Assembly (NCBI RefSeq): GCF_000017805.1
Contig: NC_009767.1
Span: forward strand, 496,001-560,000
DNA from: Roseiflexus castenholzii DSM 13941
GTDB taxonomy: Bacteria > Chloroflexota > Chloroflexia > Chloroflexales > Roseiflexaceae
Reading direction: 5' to 3'
DNA length: 64,000 nt
This document shows, piece after piece, positions 16,037 to 26,169 of this stretch (positions are counted from its first letter, which is position 1; every line of letters begins with the position of its first letter). Below the pieces are notes generated by a model. That model did not search any database and was not told the DNA's origin. It saw only the letters and a list, made by a program, of their open reading frames with translations. Made by a program: the position numbers and the translations under genes.

Positions 16037-17415
16037 CATTTCTCCTTGGCCAGGTGTCTTGGTGAGAGGGGCTCGAGCGCCAAGTTGGACAAAACCAACC
16101 GCAATTTGGGTAAGCGCGCGGTGGTAAGCGCTAACAAACACCGCCTGAGGAATCGCAGGCCTAGTTGGAAGATGCTGAGTTCGCGGCGCTTGCCGCCTGG
16201 GTCGAGTTCGGCCTGGACGCTGTGATCGTGGAGCGCCTGCTCGCCCAATTCGTGACGCCAAAGTGTGGCGATTGCGACCGCCAACAACAGGCGTTCTAGC
16301 CGTTGCGGGTCTTGGAGGCGTGTATGTTCCAGGTCAAAGCCGCCCGATTTGTCATCGCGGAAACTCTCTTCAATGCTCATACGCCAACCATATTCACGCA
16401 ACCGCTGGTTGCAGGCGCGCCGATCGCTCATCACGGCCAGCAATTCCGGCGCCTGACCGCGTGCGCCTTTGGTCCAGGTTACAGAGAGGTTGGCAGGCCA
16501 GTCCTGCGACTGGGTGATGGCCGCGTTCCGCCAATAGCAGGCTTCCCCAGGCGGCACACCCGGCGCCGCGATGGACAGGCGGCGGCCATCCTCCAGAGTG
16601 ATGAGGGTGTTGTTGGCCAGTCGGATGACATAATGCCAACCGACTTCCAGACACAGAGCGGCCCATTCTACATCGCGAAAGCCGCGATCGGCCGGAAACA
16701 CAACGGCGCCGACGCGTGGGGCCAGGAACTCTGCGGCCCGCTGGATCAATGGACGCAACCGTTCGACGCTGGTCAGCCCTTTGCCCGGCACGACCACCCA
16801 GGACAAAGGGATGGCACGACTGCCATGTCGCAAGGAGAGACGGAAAATCTGCAAGCGGTCGCCGAAGACCATGACGCCGTCCAGGATCACCGCCGCCTCT
16901 GCGGCTTGCCATCCTTGCAACACCTTCTCCAGCAGGGGACGGTAGAATTGCCAGACATCGACGTACACATTCTTCAACCAACGGCGAATGCGAGCAATCC
17001 GCCCTTCCGCTTGCGCCGTGAGGGGCAAGTAAAGGGCAATCTTGCTTAATGCGACCGAACCACTGAGCAGAATCCCGCAGACGATCCACAACCAATTCGA
17101 GAGGTGATGGGCGTGTTTGACGTCGACAAGCGGACGAATGGGTTCTTCCATTTTCGAGTGCAATTCATCACAGGCGCTCATTGCTTGGCTCCTTGAAGAA
17201 GGGTTATATTCTCAAGTGTGCCAAAGCATGGGCGCTCCCATCAAGGTGTGTCATCAGGCAGCCCAGCCATTGAAATCGACGACTGGCCAGACCTTAACCC
17301 GCTGCGCGAGGTGCGTTCGCCGGTAAACGCAGCGACCACCTCAGGTCCATCCGATGCCGGAAGACCGGCCACGAGCGATCCCGAAGGTCATTTCAAGGTT
17401 TTGTCAGTGAATCAG
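16025..17415 (-). mobile_element. IS4-type insertion sequence, copy A
   Basis: The element is 1391 bp, with perfect 14-bp ends CTGATTCACTGACA and TGTCAGTGAATCAG. It looks identical to copy B. No target duplication is visible: flanks are GGTTTATGC and GTGCTTAAA. It sits in a second MITE-like element from which about 65 internal bases are missing, which fits an IS-mediated adjacent deletion. Confidence 0.88.
16030..17181 (-). CDS. IS4-family DDE transposase, copy A
   Basis: The 383-residue transposase catalyses cut-and-paste movement of the element. The acidic triad is readable: first Asp in AVILDGVMVFGDR, second Asp in VVFPADRGFRDVEW, and the Glu in MSIEESFRDDKSGGFDLEHTRL, which is the IS4 Y-(2)-R-(3)-E-(6)-K-type region. 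The C-terminal part is basic and helical. The full-length frame is intact, so this copy may be active. It is preceded by a leader of about 234 bases within the element. The sequence equals the product of copy B residue for residue. Confidence 0.9.
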   Translation of the reverse strand: MSACDELHSKMEEPIRPLVDVKHAHHLSNWLWIVCGILLSGSVALSKIALYLPLTAQAEGRIARIRRWLKNVYVDVWQFYRPLLEKVLQGWQAAEAAVILDGVMVFGDRLQIFRLSLRHGSRAIPLSWVVVPGKGLTSVERLRPLIQRAAEFLAPRVGAVVFPADRGFRDVEWAALCLEVGWHYVIRLANNTLITLEDGRRLSIAAPGVPPGEACYWRNAAITQSQDWPANLSVTWTKGARGQAPELLAVMSDRRACNQRLREYGWRMSIEESFRDDKSGGFDLEHTRLQDPQRLERLLLAVAIATLWRHELGEQALHDHSVQAELDPGGKRRELSIFQLGLRFLRRCLLALTTARLPKLRLVLSNLALEPLSPRHLAKEKCQ

Positions 17416-17532
17416 GTGCTTAAACAAGATTGGCGAAACTACAGTTATTAAGAAAAATCGTTTGAAGAATTTTTCAACAGTGCAATGAATGAGAGACGTA
17501 AAAGAGGTTTGTAAGCTGTATTTCATAAAACT
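17416..17532. other. Right fragment of MITE-like element copy 2 and short spacer
   Basis: GTGCTTAAACAAGATTGGCG and the following AAACTACAG repeat 13398-13427 and complete the interrupted MITE-like element. The spacer up to the next attC-like site is AT-rich and holds no gene. Confidence 0.65.
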
Positions 17533-17683
17533 GCCCAACACCGTTTGCAGGCAGACACATTCGCTGCGCTCAGTGCAGGCAGCGGCTACGCCGCTGAAGG
17601 TACGCGCCGCGAGCCAGTGGAGTTGAGTTTAGGCGAAGGAGTCTTGCCCGTCCCGCCGCTGCCGCTGAAACCAACCGTTAGGC
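17533..17683 (+). other. attC-like site D
   Basis: GCCCAAC (17533-17539) and GTTAGGC (17677-17683) are perfect RYYYAAC and GTTRRRY cores. The arms CACCGTTTGCAGGC and GCCGCTGAAACCAACC pair with an unpaired base, and the long centre is palindromic in part (AGCGGCTACGCCGCT). It is nearly the same as sites C and E. Confidence 0.75.
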
Positions 17684-18340
17684 GTTTTCTTCTCAAGCAT
17701 TCAAAGGGTGTTGGGTTGCGCCGTGTGCGCCGTGCAGGTTGAAAGGCAAAGCCCATCCTTGCAAGTTGAGTTTCGGGTCGGTCAAGTCAGGGCATTTGGC
17801 GGCGGCGGTTTTGGGTATGTTGTGTTGCGTGAAGTCAGGGTTTGAGCCTTTCGGTGGAGCGCCGCCCGTTTGCAAGAGTTCGGTTTCTGGTTCGGTCAGG
17901 CCGCTTGACAGCAAAGGTTCAGGTTCAATCAAGTCAGGTCGCTTGTATGGGGTTGCCTGGTTTGGGTCACGGTGTTGGTTGGCACAGATTTTGATTCGCC
18001 AAAGTTCTTGTCGCTGGCAAGGTCGGTTTTCGGTCATGGCGAGCCGCTAAAATCGGCGTCACGGTTTCGGCAATTATGCTGGCAGTTTTGAGTCGGGTCT
18101 TGTCGGCGGGTCGGTTGGCAAGGTCAAGGTTTCGTCAGGCAAGGTTTTTTTGTCGGTCAAGCGCGTTGCAAAGAGTCTTTTTGGTCAGGTTTGGTTTGGG
18201 CTTTGCTTCGGCAACGGCGCTTCCCCATTTCAGGAAATTGGTCAGTTTGGGGTGTTGCCAAAGAGCAAGTCTGTTGTACAATGTGGTCAAGGCAGTTGTG
18301 GTTCTGTCTTTGGTCAAGGTGTCTGGCGCAACCCGAAAAC
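17684..18340 (+). other. Non-coding cassette alpha, copy 2
   Basis: This closely repeats 12493-13135, starting with GTTTTCTTCTCAAGCATTCA and ending at the next attC-like site. Differences include fewer CAGGTT units and several frame-breaking indels. The plus strand is rich in G and T. I see no credible protein on either strand; short ORFs are low-complexity and not conserved between copies. Confidence 0.6.
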
Positions 18341-18490
18341 GCCCAACACCGTTTGCAGCGGACACATTCGCTGCGCTCAGTGCAGGCAGCGGCTACGCCG
18401 CTGAAGGTACGCGCCGCGAGCCAGTGGAGTTGAGTTTAGGCGAAGGAGTCTTGCCCGTCCCGCCGCTGCCGCTGAAACCAACCGTTAGGC
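18341..18490 (+). other. attC-like site E
   Basis: GCCCAAC (18341-18347) and GTTAGGC (18484-18490) bound the site. GTTTGCAGCGGAC on the left pairs with GCCGCTGAAAC on the right and leaves G and A unpaired on the top strand. It is nearly identical to site D. Confidence 0.75.
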
Positions 18491-18542
18491 AGCCTCTTCG
18501 GAATCCAGGCAGCCGGGAAAACTCGGGTCTCGGGGTGAGCAA

Positions 18543-18572
18543 TTAGACGCATTACCAATGACGCGGTATACT
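18543..18572 (+). promoter_or_regulatory. Candidate sigma-70 promoter of the type II methyltransferase gene
   Basis: TTAGAC (18543-18548) and TATACT (18567-18572) are separated by 18 bases. The ATG of the methyltransferase gene is 36 bases downstream. The promoter lies within the cassette, so the genes need not depend on an integron promoter. Confidence 0.5.
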
Positions 18573-18607
18573 TGCCTTAGCAAACTTACAAGAGTGGTTA
18601 TGAAGTC

Positions 18608-20037
18608 ATGTTGAATCCAGCCAAGGTTTCTGACATTTTGAAAGGCGAGCAGAATATAGGCCTGAGTAAAATAGCCCACTTGGATAAACAGCTATTTCAA
18701 CGTTTCAAAAGTAAATTCGCCGTTCAGCCCTCACTCTCTCGGCTTCTGGTCAGTTTTCAAGCGAACAAAACCAGGCCTGTTTATCGCTGGTACAAGTTCA
18801 AAGAAGCGTTCTCGGCTTCTTTAGTTGAGCATCTATTTCATAAGTATGGCATTACCGCAGGCAGAATCTTGGATCCTTTTGCGGGCAGTGGGACAGCTTT
18901 ATTTGCCGCAAGTGCGATGGGCATAGATGCGGACGGTATCGAACTATTACCCATCGGTCACGAAATCATTACGGCCAAGCGAATTCTGGATGCAGAATTT
19001 ACATCCGAAGATTTCGAGAGATTGCGCCGGTGGTCGGAGCTAAGAGTCTGGGAGCAATCAGAAACGCGCGTTCCCTTGCCAGAGCTGCGAATCACACAAG
19101 GAGCTTATCCAGGAAAAACAAAAGAAGCCATTGAGAAATATATAGGCGCGTGCCAACAAGAGAACAGCCGCGTCCAGGCTGTCTTGCGCTTTGCTTTACT
19201 TTGCGTGTTAGAGTCTATCAGTTTTACTCGAAAGGATGGTCAATACCTTCGGTGGGACTATCGTTCTGGACGTACACACGGTAAGAAGATTTTCGATAAG
19301 GGTGAAATTCCAGAGTTCGGGCAAGCCATCAGCGAAAAGCTAAACGAGATTTTAGAAGATGCATCGCCCGTTCACCAAACAACTCTGTTCCCTATTGAAA
19401 AACTCCAAGGCCAAATCTGTTTGTATGATGGCTCATGTCTTCAAGTATTGCCCCGATTATCCGATAATGCCTACGATGCCATTATGACCTCACCGCCTTA
19501 CTGCAACCGTTATGATTATACGCGCACGTATGCGCTGGAATTGGCGTTATTGGGCACAGGTGAACAAGGACTATTACGACTCCGCCAAGAGATGCTCAGT
19601 TGCACGGTGGAGAACCGTGCAAAAGACCTGTTAAGTATCAATCCGTTATGGACAACGGCGCTGGCTGCCGCTGATGAGCAGGATCTGTTACAGGCCATCC
19701 TGACCTACTTGGAAGACCAAAAAGCGCAAAGAGCCTTGAACAACAATGGTATTCCCAGGATGGTCGGGGGCTATTTCTATGAAATGGCTTGCGTTATTGC
19801 AGAATGTGCGCGTGTTCTAAAGCCGAACGCTCCCTTGTTTATGGTCAATGATAATGTCCGTTATGCAGGAGCGAGCATTTCCGTAGATATGATTCTCTCT
19901 GATATTGCAGAGAAATTAGGCTTTCAAGTTGACCATATCCTCGTTTTGCCAAACGGCAAGGGAAATAGTAGCCAGCAGATGGGGGAACATGGACGCGAAC
20001 CCCTGCGCAAGTGTATTTACGTCTGGAGAAAATCGTG

Positions 20038-20038
<1 letters not shown>
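18608..20038 (+). CDS. Type II DNA methyltransferase, N4-cytosine type
   Basis: The 476-residue enzyme has the SAM-binding motif ILDPFAGSGTALFAASAMG near residue 94 and the catalytic motif YDAIMTSPPYCNRYDYTRTY near residue 293. Ser-Pro-Pro-Tyr at motif IV is typical of N4-cytosine methyltransferases. The motif order (I before IV) with about 200 residues between suggests that the target recognition domain lies in the centre. The stop overlaps the start of the next gene (TGATG), so the two are translationally coupled. I infer that it protects the host site from that nuclease. Its base composition is less GC-rich than the surrounding chromosome, consistent with transfer. Confidence 0.88.
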
Positions 20039-21000
<962 letters not shown>

Positions 21001-21013
21001 TACAAAGATGGCT

Positions 21014-21093
21014 GCCCAACAAGCGTTTCCAGCCGACCCGCTCCGCTTCGCTTCGCTCCGCTACGCGGGCGGCTGAAACGCGATCCGTTAGGC
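21014..21093 (+). other. attC-like site (best example, 80 bp)
   Basis: Cores GCCCAAC (21014-21020) and GTTAGGC (21087-21093) are perfect. The left arm GCGTTTCCAGCCGACCCGC pairs with the right arm GCGGGCGGCTGAAACGC along its whole length, except for one C and one A on the top strand. On the bottom strand these are G and T, the extrahelical bases of attC. Two bases separate the left core from its arm and five separate the right arm from its core. The centre is CG-rich. Confidence 0.85.
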
Positions 21094-21597
21094 GCTGGAA
21101 GGGAAATGGAGTTTTGAACCTTGTGAATTGAGCCGCTTTGCCGCGATGTGCGCGCTGTGCGCCTGCGAATGGGATACTGCCTGCCGTGAGGGGCATAGGC
21201 GCGGGGTGTCTGGGCGATGTCCGCTTGCCAGCCGTGACGCCCGCCGATGGGAAGGTGAAGGCGGCAGGCAGGGACGGGTGAACTGCCTGGGCTGGCGGAT
21301 GAACGGTCAACGCGCTGGGCTGGCAAAGGCGCGGGTCAGCAGGCGGGTGGTTGGGTCGTGAGGGCTGGCCTGGCAGGCGGCGGGCTTCGGGTTGGCGACA
21401 GCGGCTCGCCTGTCCGTGTGTGTGGCGAGAGGCGGCGCAGGTCGGTTGTGTCGGTTTGCGTGGCAGGCAATCGAGCGGTAGTTGAATCTTGCCTGCAAAT
21501 TTGCTATGATGTCGGTTAATGTTCTGTGCATTGGTTCTTTGCCAGCCGAGAGAAAGGCGTCTTTGGGGCAGGGTGTCTTGCTCCAGTCCTCGAATGC
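21094..21597 (+). other. Cassette beta without a recognisable gene
   Basis: About 500 bases, very rich in G on the plus strand, lie between two attC-like sites. The long minus-strand ORF across it (20942-21988) also spans the endonuclease 3' end and the attC sites, which argues against coding. I see no ribosome binding site plus ORF on the plus strand. Confidence 0.5.
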
Positions 21598-21724
21598 ACC
21601 CAACACCGTTTGCAGCGGACAGCGGCTTCGCCGCTTGCGGGTATGCGTCGCAAGCCAGCAAGGTAGTTTTTTGGCGAAGGGGTCTTGCCCGTCCCGCCGC
21701 TGCCGCTGAAACCAACCGTTGGCA
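21598..21724 (+). other. attC-like site F
   Basis: ACCCAAC (21598-21604) and GTTGGCA (21718-21724) bound the site. GTTTGCAGCGGACAGCGG pairs with CCGCTGCCGCTGAAAC, leaving G and A unpaired on the top strand. The inner hairpin is AGCGGCTTCGCCGCT. The right core is one base away from GTTRRRY. Confidence 0.7.
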
Positions 21725-21803
21725 CGCCCCTTGCAAAAAGAAGTTGCAATAAAAATTGGCGGTGAAGCGAGTAAAATTAGCGGTGGATAGAAGGAGTAGA
21801 GAT

Positions 21804-22055
21804 ATGGCTCTCCAGCAAATTACGATTGAAATTCCAGAAAAGGTGCTTCTTGCAGAAAAGACGGACGCCGAGTCTTTTGGGCGTGAAATCCGCATGTTAG
21901 CGGCTGTCAAGTTGTATGAAATGGGCAGGCTTTCTTCTGGGCGTGCCGCCGAACTGGCAGGAATGTCCAGAGTTGAGTTTTTGCTCAATTTGAATCGCTA
22001 TAAGGTCTTTCCCTTTGCCGCAGAACTGGACGATTTAGAAAACGCTCATGCTTAA
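21804..22055 (+). CDS. UPF0175-family protein, likely antitoxin
   Basis: AAGGAG ends seven bases before ATG 21804, so I prefer it to the upstream start at 21756. The 83-residue product has the family features: QITIEIPEKVLLAEK, FGREIRMLAAVKLYEMGRLSSGRAAELAGMSRVEFLLNLNRYKV. The central helix-turn-helix-like segment GRAAELAGMSRVEFL probably binds DNA. UPF0175 genes commonly precede DUF3368/PIN-like genes, as here, with an 8-bp overlap, so I infer the antitoxin and operon autoregulator. It follows an attC-like site directly, and toxin-antitoxin pairs are frequent integron cargo. Confidence 0.8.
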   Translation: MALQQITIEIPEKVLLAEKTDAESFGREIRMLAAVKLYEMGRLSSGRAAELAGMSRVEFLLNLNRYKVFPFAAELDDLENAHA

Positions 22056-22533
22056 AGCCGTCAGCAATACTTCGCCGCTTCTTTATCTGTATCGTATTGG
22101 CGGTATTGAGTGGCTCCCCAAATTGTTCGACGAAGTTTGGACGCCCGAAGCCGTCAAGAACGAATTGCAAGCAGGCAGAAGTAAAGGTTACGACGTTCCT
22201 GATCCTGATAATTACTCGTGGCTGAATATCGTCAATCCAAAATCTATGCCTTCGGAGTGACTTGCTTTGGATTTGGGCGTTGGCGAAATTGCGGCGATGG
22301 CTTTGGCTTTGGAAAATCCAGATAGGGTTATTTTACTGGACGATATGCTTGCCCGTCGAACCGCACAAGTCGCAGGGTTGCAAGTTTGGGGAACGTTAAA
22401 GATTTTGCTGGAAGCAAAATCTCATGGCATTATTGAGAAGGTTGAGCCATATGTACTGAAATTGGGTAATTCGGGTATGTGGATTTCTTCTGAAATCAAG
22501 GAGCGCATTCTCAAACTGGCAGGCGAGTCTTAA
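22048..22533 (+). pseudogene. DUF3368/PIN-like toxin gene interrupted by an in-frame TGA
   Basis: The frame reads MLKAVSNTSPLLYLYRIGG, WTPEAVKNELQAG, and then stops at TGA 22258-22260 after KSMPSE. It resumes in the same frame as LALDLGVGEIAAMALALE, VILLDDMLARRTAQVAGLQVWGTL and ends at 22533. Asp and Glu in NTSPLL, EV, LGVGE and LLDD are at the places expected for the acidic PIN-like nuclease site. The stop lies where the family often has Trp before LxLDLGxGE, so a TGG to TGA change is the simplest explanation. Together with the UPF0175 gene it would form a toxin-antitoxin pair; here the toxin is probably dead. Confidence 0.75.
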
Positions 22534-22595
22534 GGTCAAAAGCGTGACACCGCTTGCCAAGAAACAGAAAAGGGCTGATTGTCATCATTTTCTAC

Positions 22596-22604
22596 ACCCA
22601 ATCA
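22596..22604. repeat. Target-site duplication of IS copy B (left)
   Basis: ACCCAATCA lies directly outside the left end of IS copy B. The same nine bases occur at 23996-24004 directly outside the right end. Confidence 0.85.
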
Positions 22605-23995
22605 CTGATTCACTGACATTTCTCCTTGGCCAGGTGTCTTGGTGAGAGGGGCTCGAGCGCCAAGTTGGACAAAACCAACCGCAATTTGGGTAAGCGCGCG
22701 GTGGTAAGCGCTAACAAACACCGCCTGAGGAATCGCAGGCCTAGTTGGAAGATGCTGAGTTCGCGGCGCTTGCCGCCTGGGTCGAGTTCGGCCTGGACGC
22801 TGTGATCGTGGAGCGCCTGCTCGCCCAATTCGTGACGCCAAAGTGTGGCGATTGCGACCGCCAACAACAGGCGTTCTAGCCGTTGCGGGTCTTGGAGGCG
22901 TGTATGTTCCAGGTCAAAGCCGCCCGATTTGTCATCGCGGAAACTCTCTTCAATGCTCATACGCCAACCATATTCACGCAACCGCTGGTTGCAGGCGCGC
23001 CGATCGCTCATCACGGCCAGCAATTCCGGCGCCTGACCGCGTGCGCCTTTGGTCCAGGTTACAGAGAGGTTGGCAGGCCAGTCCTGCGACTGGGTGATGG
23101 CCGCGTTCCGCCAATAGCAGGCTTCCCCAGGCGGCACACCCGGCGCCGCGATGGACAGGCGGCGGCCATCCTCCAGAGTGATGAGGGTGTTGTTGGCCAG
23201 TCGGATGACATAATGCCAACCGACTTCCAGACACAGAGCGGCCCATTCTACATCGCGAAAGCCGCGATCGGCCGGAAACACAACGGCGCCGACGCGTGGG
23301 GCCAGGAACTCTGCGGCCCGCTGGATCAATGGACGCAACCGTTCGACGCTGGTCAGCCCTTTGCCCGGCACGACCACCCAGGACAAAGGGATGGCACGAC
23401 TGCCATGTCGCAAGGAGAGACGGAAAATCTGCAAGCGGTCGCCGAAGACCATGACGCCGTCCAGGATCACCGCCGCCTCTGCGGCTTGCCATCCTTGCAA
23501 CACCTTCTCCAGCAGGGGACGGTAGAATTGCCAGACATCGACGTACACATTCTTCAACCAACGGCGAATGCGAGCAATCCGCCCTTCCGCTTGCGCCGTG
23601 AGGGGCAAGTAAAGGGCAATCTTGCTTAATGCGACCGAACCACTGAGCAGAATCCCGCAGACGATCCACAACCAATTCGAGAGGTGATGGGCGTGTTTGA
23701 CGTCGACAAGCGGACGAATGGGTTCTTCCATTTTCGAGTGCAATTCATCACAGGCGCTCATTGCTTGGCTCCTTGAAGAAGGGTTATATTCTCAAGTGTG
23801 CCAAAGCATGGGCGCTCCCATCAAGGTGTGTCATCAGGCAGCCCAGCCATTGAAATCGACGACTGGCCAGACCTTAACCCGCTGCGCGAGGTGCGTTCGC
23901 CGGTAAACGCAGCGACCACCTCAGGTCCATCCGATGCCGGAAGACCGGCCACGAGCGATCCCGAAGGTCATTTCAAGGTTTTGTCAGTGAATCAG
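22605..23995 (-). mobile_element. IS4-type insertion sequence, copy B
   Basis: The 1391-bp element has perfect 14-bp inverted ends (CTGATTCACTGACA) and a 9-bp target duplication ACCCAATCA. It appears identical to copy A and lies in the same orientation 5.2 kb away. The intact duplication suggests a recent simple insertion. Confidence 0.92.
22610..23761 (-). CDS. IS4-family DDE transposase, copy B
   Basis: This frame encodes the same 383 residues as the copy at 16030-17181, with the same catalytic Asp, Asp and Glu segments (VILDGVMV, FPADRGFRD, IEESFRDDKS). The frame is intact. Because copy B keeps its target duplication and copy A does not, copy B or a copy elsewhere is the more likely recent arrival. 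Transcription would run towards the toxin-antitoxin pair. Confidence 0.9.
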   Translation of the reverse strand: MSACDELHSKMEEPIRPLVDVKHAHHLSNWLWIVCGILLSGSVALSKIALYLPLTAQAEGRIARIRRWLKNVYVDVWQFYRPLLEKVLQGWQAAEAAVILDGVMVFGDRLQIFRLSLRHGSRAIPLSWVVVPGKGLTSVERLRPLIQRAAEFLAPRVGAVVFPADRGFRDVEWAALCLEVGWHYVIRLANNTLITLEDGRRLSIAAPGVPPGEACYWRNAAITQSQDWPANLSVTWTKGARGQAPELLAVMSDRRACNQRLREYGWRMSIEESFRDDKSGGFDLEHTRLQDPQRLERLLLAVAIATLWRHELGEQALHDHSVQAELDPGGKRRELSIFQLGLRFLRRCLLALTTARLPKLRLVLSNLALEPLSPRHLAKEKCQ

Positions 23996-24004
23996 ACCCA
24001 ATCA
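23996..24004. repeat. Target-site duplication of IS copy B (right)
   Basis: ACCCAATCA directly follows the right end of IS copy B and matches 22596-22604. Confidence 0.85.
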
Positions 24005-24100
24005 CTTCTCTGTCCAGCAGAAAGAAAAAAACTACGCCCTTCGCTTTTTCCGCTCGAAAGGCCTCCTGCTACTCCCTGCTGACTTTTATCAGGAAGAACG

Positions 24101-26149
24101 ATGCGGCTTCCAAAAACATTCAGGCAGCTTGCCAATCGGGGTCTGAGCGGTTGCTCAGCCACCAGTGAAGAAATCACTGAAGCCGCAGCCCAGGTTGCTA
24201 AACGGAGACTGCCAGGCATGGCGGAAACTACCAAACGAATCTTCGGACTGCTCCGTTCTTCCCCTCCCAATTATACCTACTACGCCGCTGTTTCATCCGG
24301 TTGGAAGGCAGGCCCCGGTCTGCCAGGGAGTGTTGCAGCGGACAGCGGCTTCGCCGCTTCAGGGTATGCACGGCGAGCCAGCGCGGAGAATTCCGGCGAC
24401 ATTGCGCTGGAAGGAGACGCCATCGCCGCTTCCCTCTTCGAGCGCATAAACCGCCCGGATTCCGGTCTGCACGTGCTCATCGGCGCCAAGAAGTTCATGG
24501 AAGGGTGGAACTCCTGGCGCGTGGCCAGCATGGGCCTTTTGAACATCGGTCGGCAGGAAGGTTCACAAATCATCCAACTCTTCGGGCGCGGCGTCCGCCT
24601 GAAGGGCAAAACCATGAGCCTCAAGCGCAGCGCCGCGCTGGAAGGCGGTCATCTCCAACACCTGCACCTGCTGGAAACGCTCAACATCTTTGCGGTACGC
24701 GCGAACTACATGGCGCAATTCCGTGACTATCTGGAGCGCGAAGGGGTGGAGGTCGAACCGCCCATCGAACTTTCGCTTCCTGTCTGGGTCAATGAGGATT
24801 TCCTCGAGAAAGGTCTGGTCGTGCCGCGCCCGCCGCAGGACCGCGATTTTACAGCGGAAACCGCGCTTCTGCTGGAACCGGACGCGCGCATCCGCGTGCA
24901 TGTGGATCTGTCGGTCAAGGTACAGGCGATAGAGAGCACGCGCCTGGGCCTGCACACCGCCGACGTGCGCGGCGGTCGGGCGCAGGCGATTCCCGCCGAA
25001 AGCCTGGACTGGGTGGATTGGCAGCAGGCCTATCTCGACGTGCTGGCTTACAAAGCGCGCAAAGGATGGAGCAATCTGGTTATCCAACCGGAGACGCTTC
25101 GGCAGATTGTCGAACTAAAGGATAAGGGTGTCCCGGTTTGCACGGTAATTGCCGACGAGCGGGTAATTCGGCCGCAATCGTTCAGAGACCGCGCCCTGCT
25201 TCAGCAAGTCGTGACGCAACTCCTTTGCCGCTACGTGGACCGCTTGTATCAGGCGCGCCGCGAGCAATGGGATGAGCAAACCATGGTCTATCGGCCGCTT
25301 GACGAAAACGATCCCAACCTGGGTTTCAGGCCGCCAGGCGTGAACGAAAAAAGGGCGGGCTATGTGATCAGAGTGCCGCGCTCGGAGCAGCAGTTGGTCG
25401 AAGCGATACAAAAGTTACTCAACGATCAGAAACGCCTGTATCAGCAAGAAAACGCCGGCCTGCCGCGCATCCATTTCGACCGTCACCTCTATCAACCCCT
25501 GCTGGTAGATATGCCTGGGAAGGCGCAGATTGCCCCGCCTGGGCTGAAGGAGAGCGAAGCGCGCTTTGTGTGCGACCTGCGCGACTACTGGAACGCCGAA
25601 AAGAATACATCGCTGGCGGGCAAAGAAGTCTTCCTGCTGCGCAACCTGAGCCGCGGCAAAGGCATCGGCTTTTTTGAGGAACGCGGCTTTTATCCGGATT
25701 TCATCCTGTGGGTGGTGGATCAGGCAACAAAAGCCCAGCGTATTGTCTTCATTGAGCCGCACGGCATGTTCCATGCGAAAGCCTACATCCACGACGAAAA
25801 GGCGCGTCTGCACGAGCGGCTGCCCGCGCTGGCAGAGGAAATCGGGAAGCGGAGCAGACGGACCGACATTACACTAGACGCCTTTATTGTGTCGGCAACT
25901 CCATACGACGACCTGCATCAGCACTATGACGACGGAACCTGGGATCGCGCCAGGTTTGCTGAGAAGCATATCCTTTTCCAAGAACGTGGACGAGATTACG
26001 ATTACATGAGAATATTGTTCGGGCAGCGAACCGGCGCGTCCTGCGTCGGTGGTGGTCCTGGGGCGCCTGGCGCCCCCCTCTCCGGCGCGCCGTGCGCCGG
26101 TGGAAGCGCCGCCGATACAGGATATTCGGCGGCGCAAGACGCCCTGTAA
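24101..26149 (+). pseudogene. 5'-truncated second copy of res, fused to an attC remnant
   Basis: The open frame is 682 residues. Residues about 99-640 repeat Res from GDIALEGDAIA to YDYMRILFGQ, colinear without gaps over 1633 bases (24394-26027 against 10719-12352). The helicase motifs I and II are missing; motif VI (QLFGRGVRLKG) and the nuclease region (YPDFILW, FIEPHGM) remain. The first 98 residues have no counterpart in Res and include an attC-like remnant at 24332-24382. The last 40 residues are Gly/Ala/Pro-rich and come from unrelated GC-rich DNA. Some blocks are identical to res while others differ, as after gene conversion. Activity is unlikely; it may act as a recombination partner. 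Confidence 0.8.
24332..24382 (+). other. Half attC-like remnant inside the truncated res frame
   Basis: GTTGCAGCGGACAGCGGCTT followed by CGCCGCTT and a GGGTATGC segment matches 21608-21659, the left half of attC-like site F. The right half is absent; a res fragment begins about 12 bases later. Confidence 0.65.
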
Positions 26150-26169
26150 AGCAGCGCACAGCGCCGTCT

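Noticed and set aside
16303..17049. 248-codon ORF antisense to the IS transposase, also in copy B
   Set aside because: Shadow of the transposase frame; identical in both copies only because the IS copies are identical.
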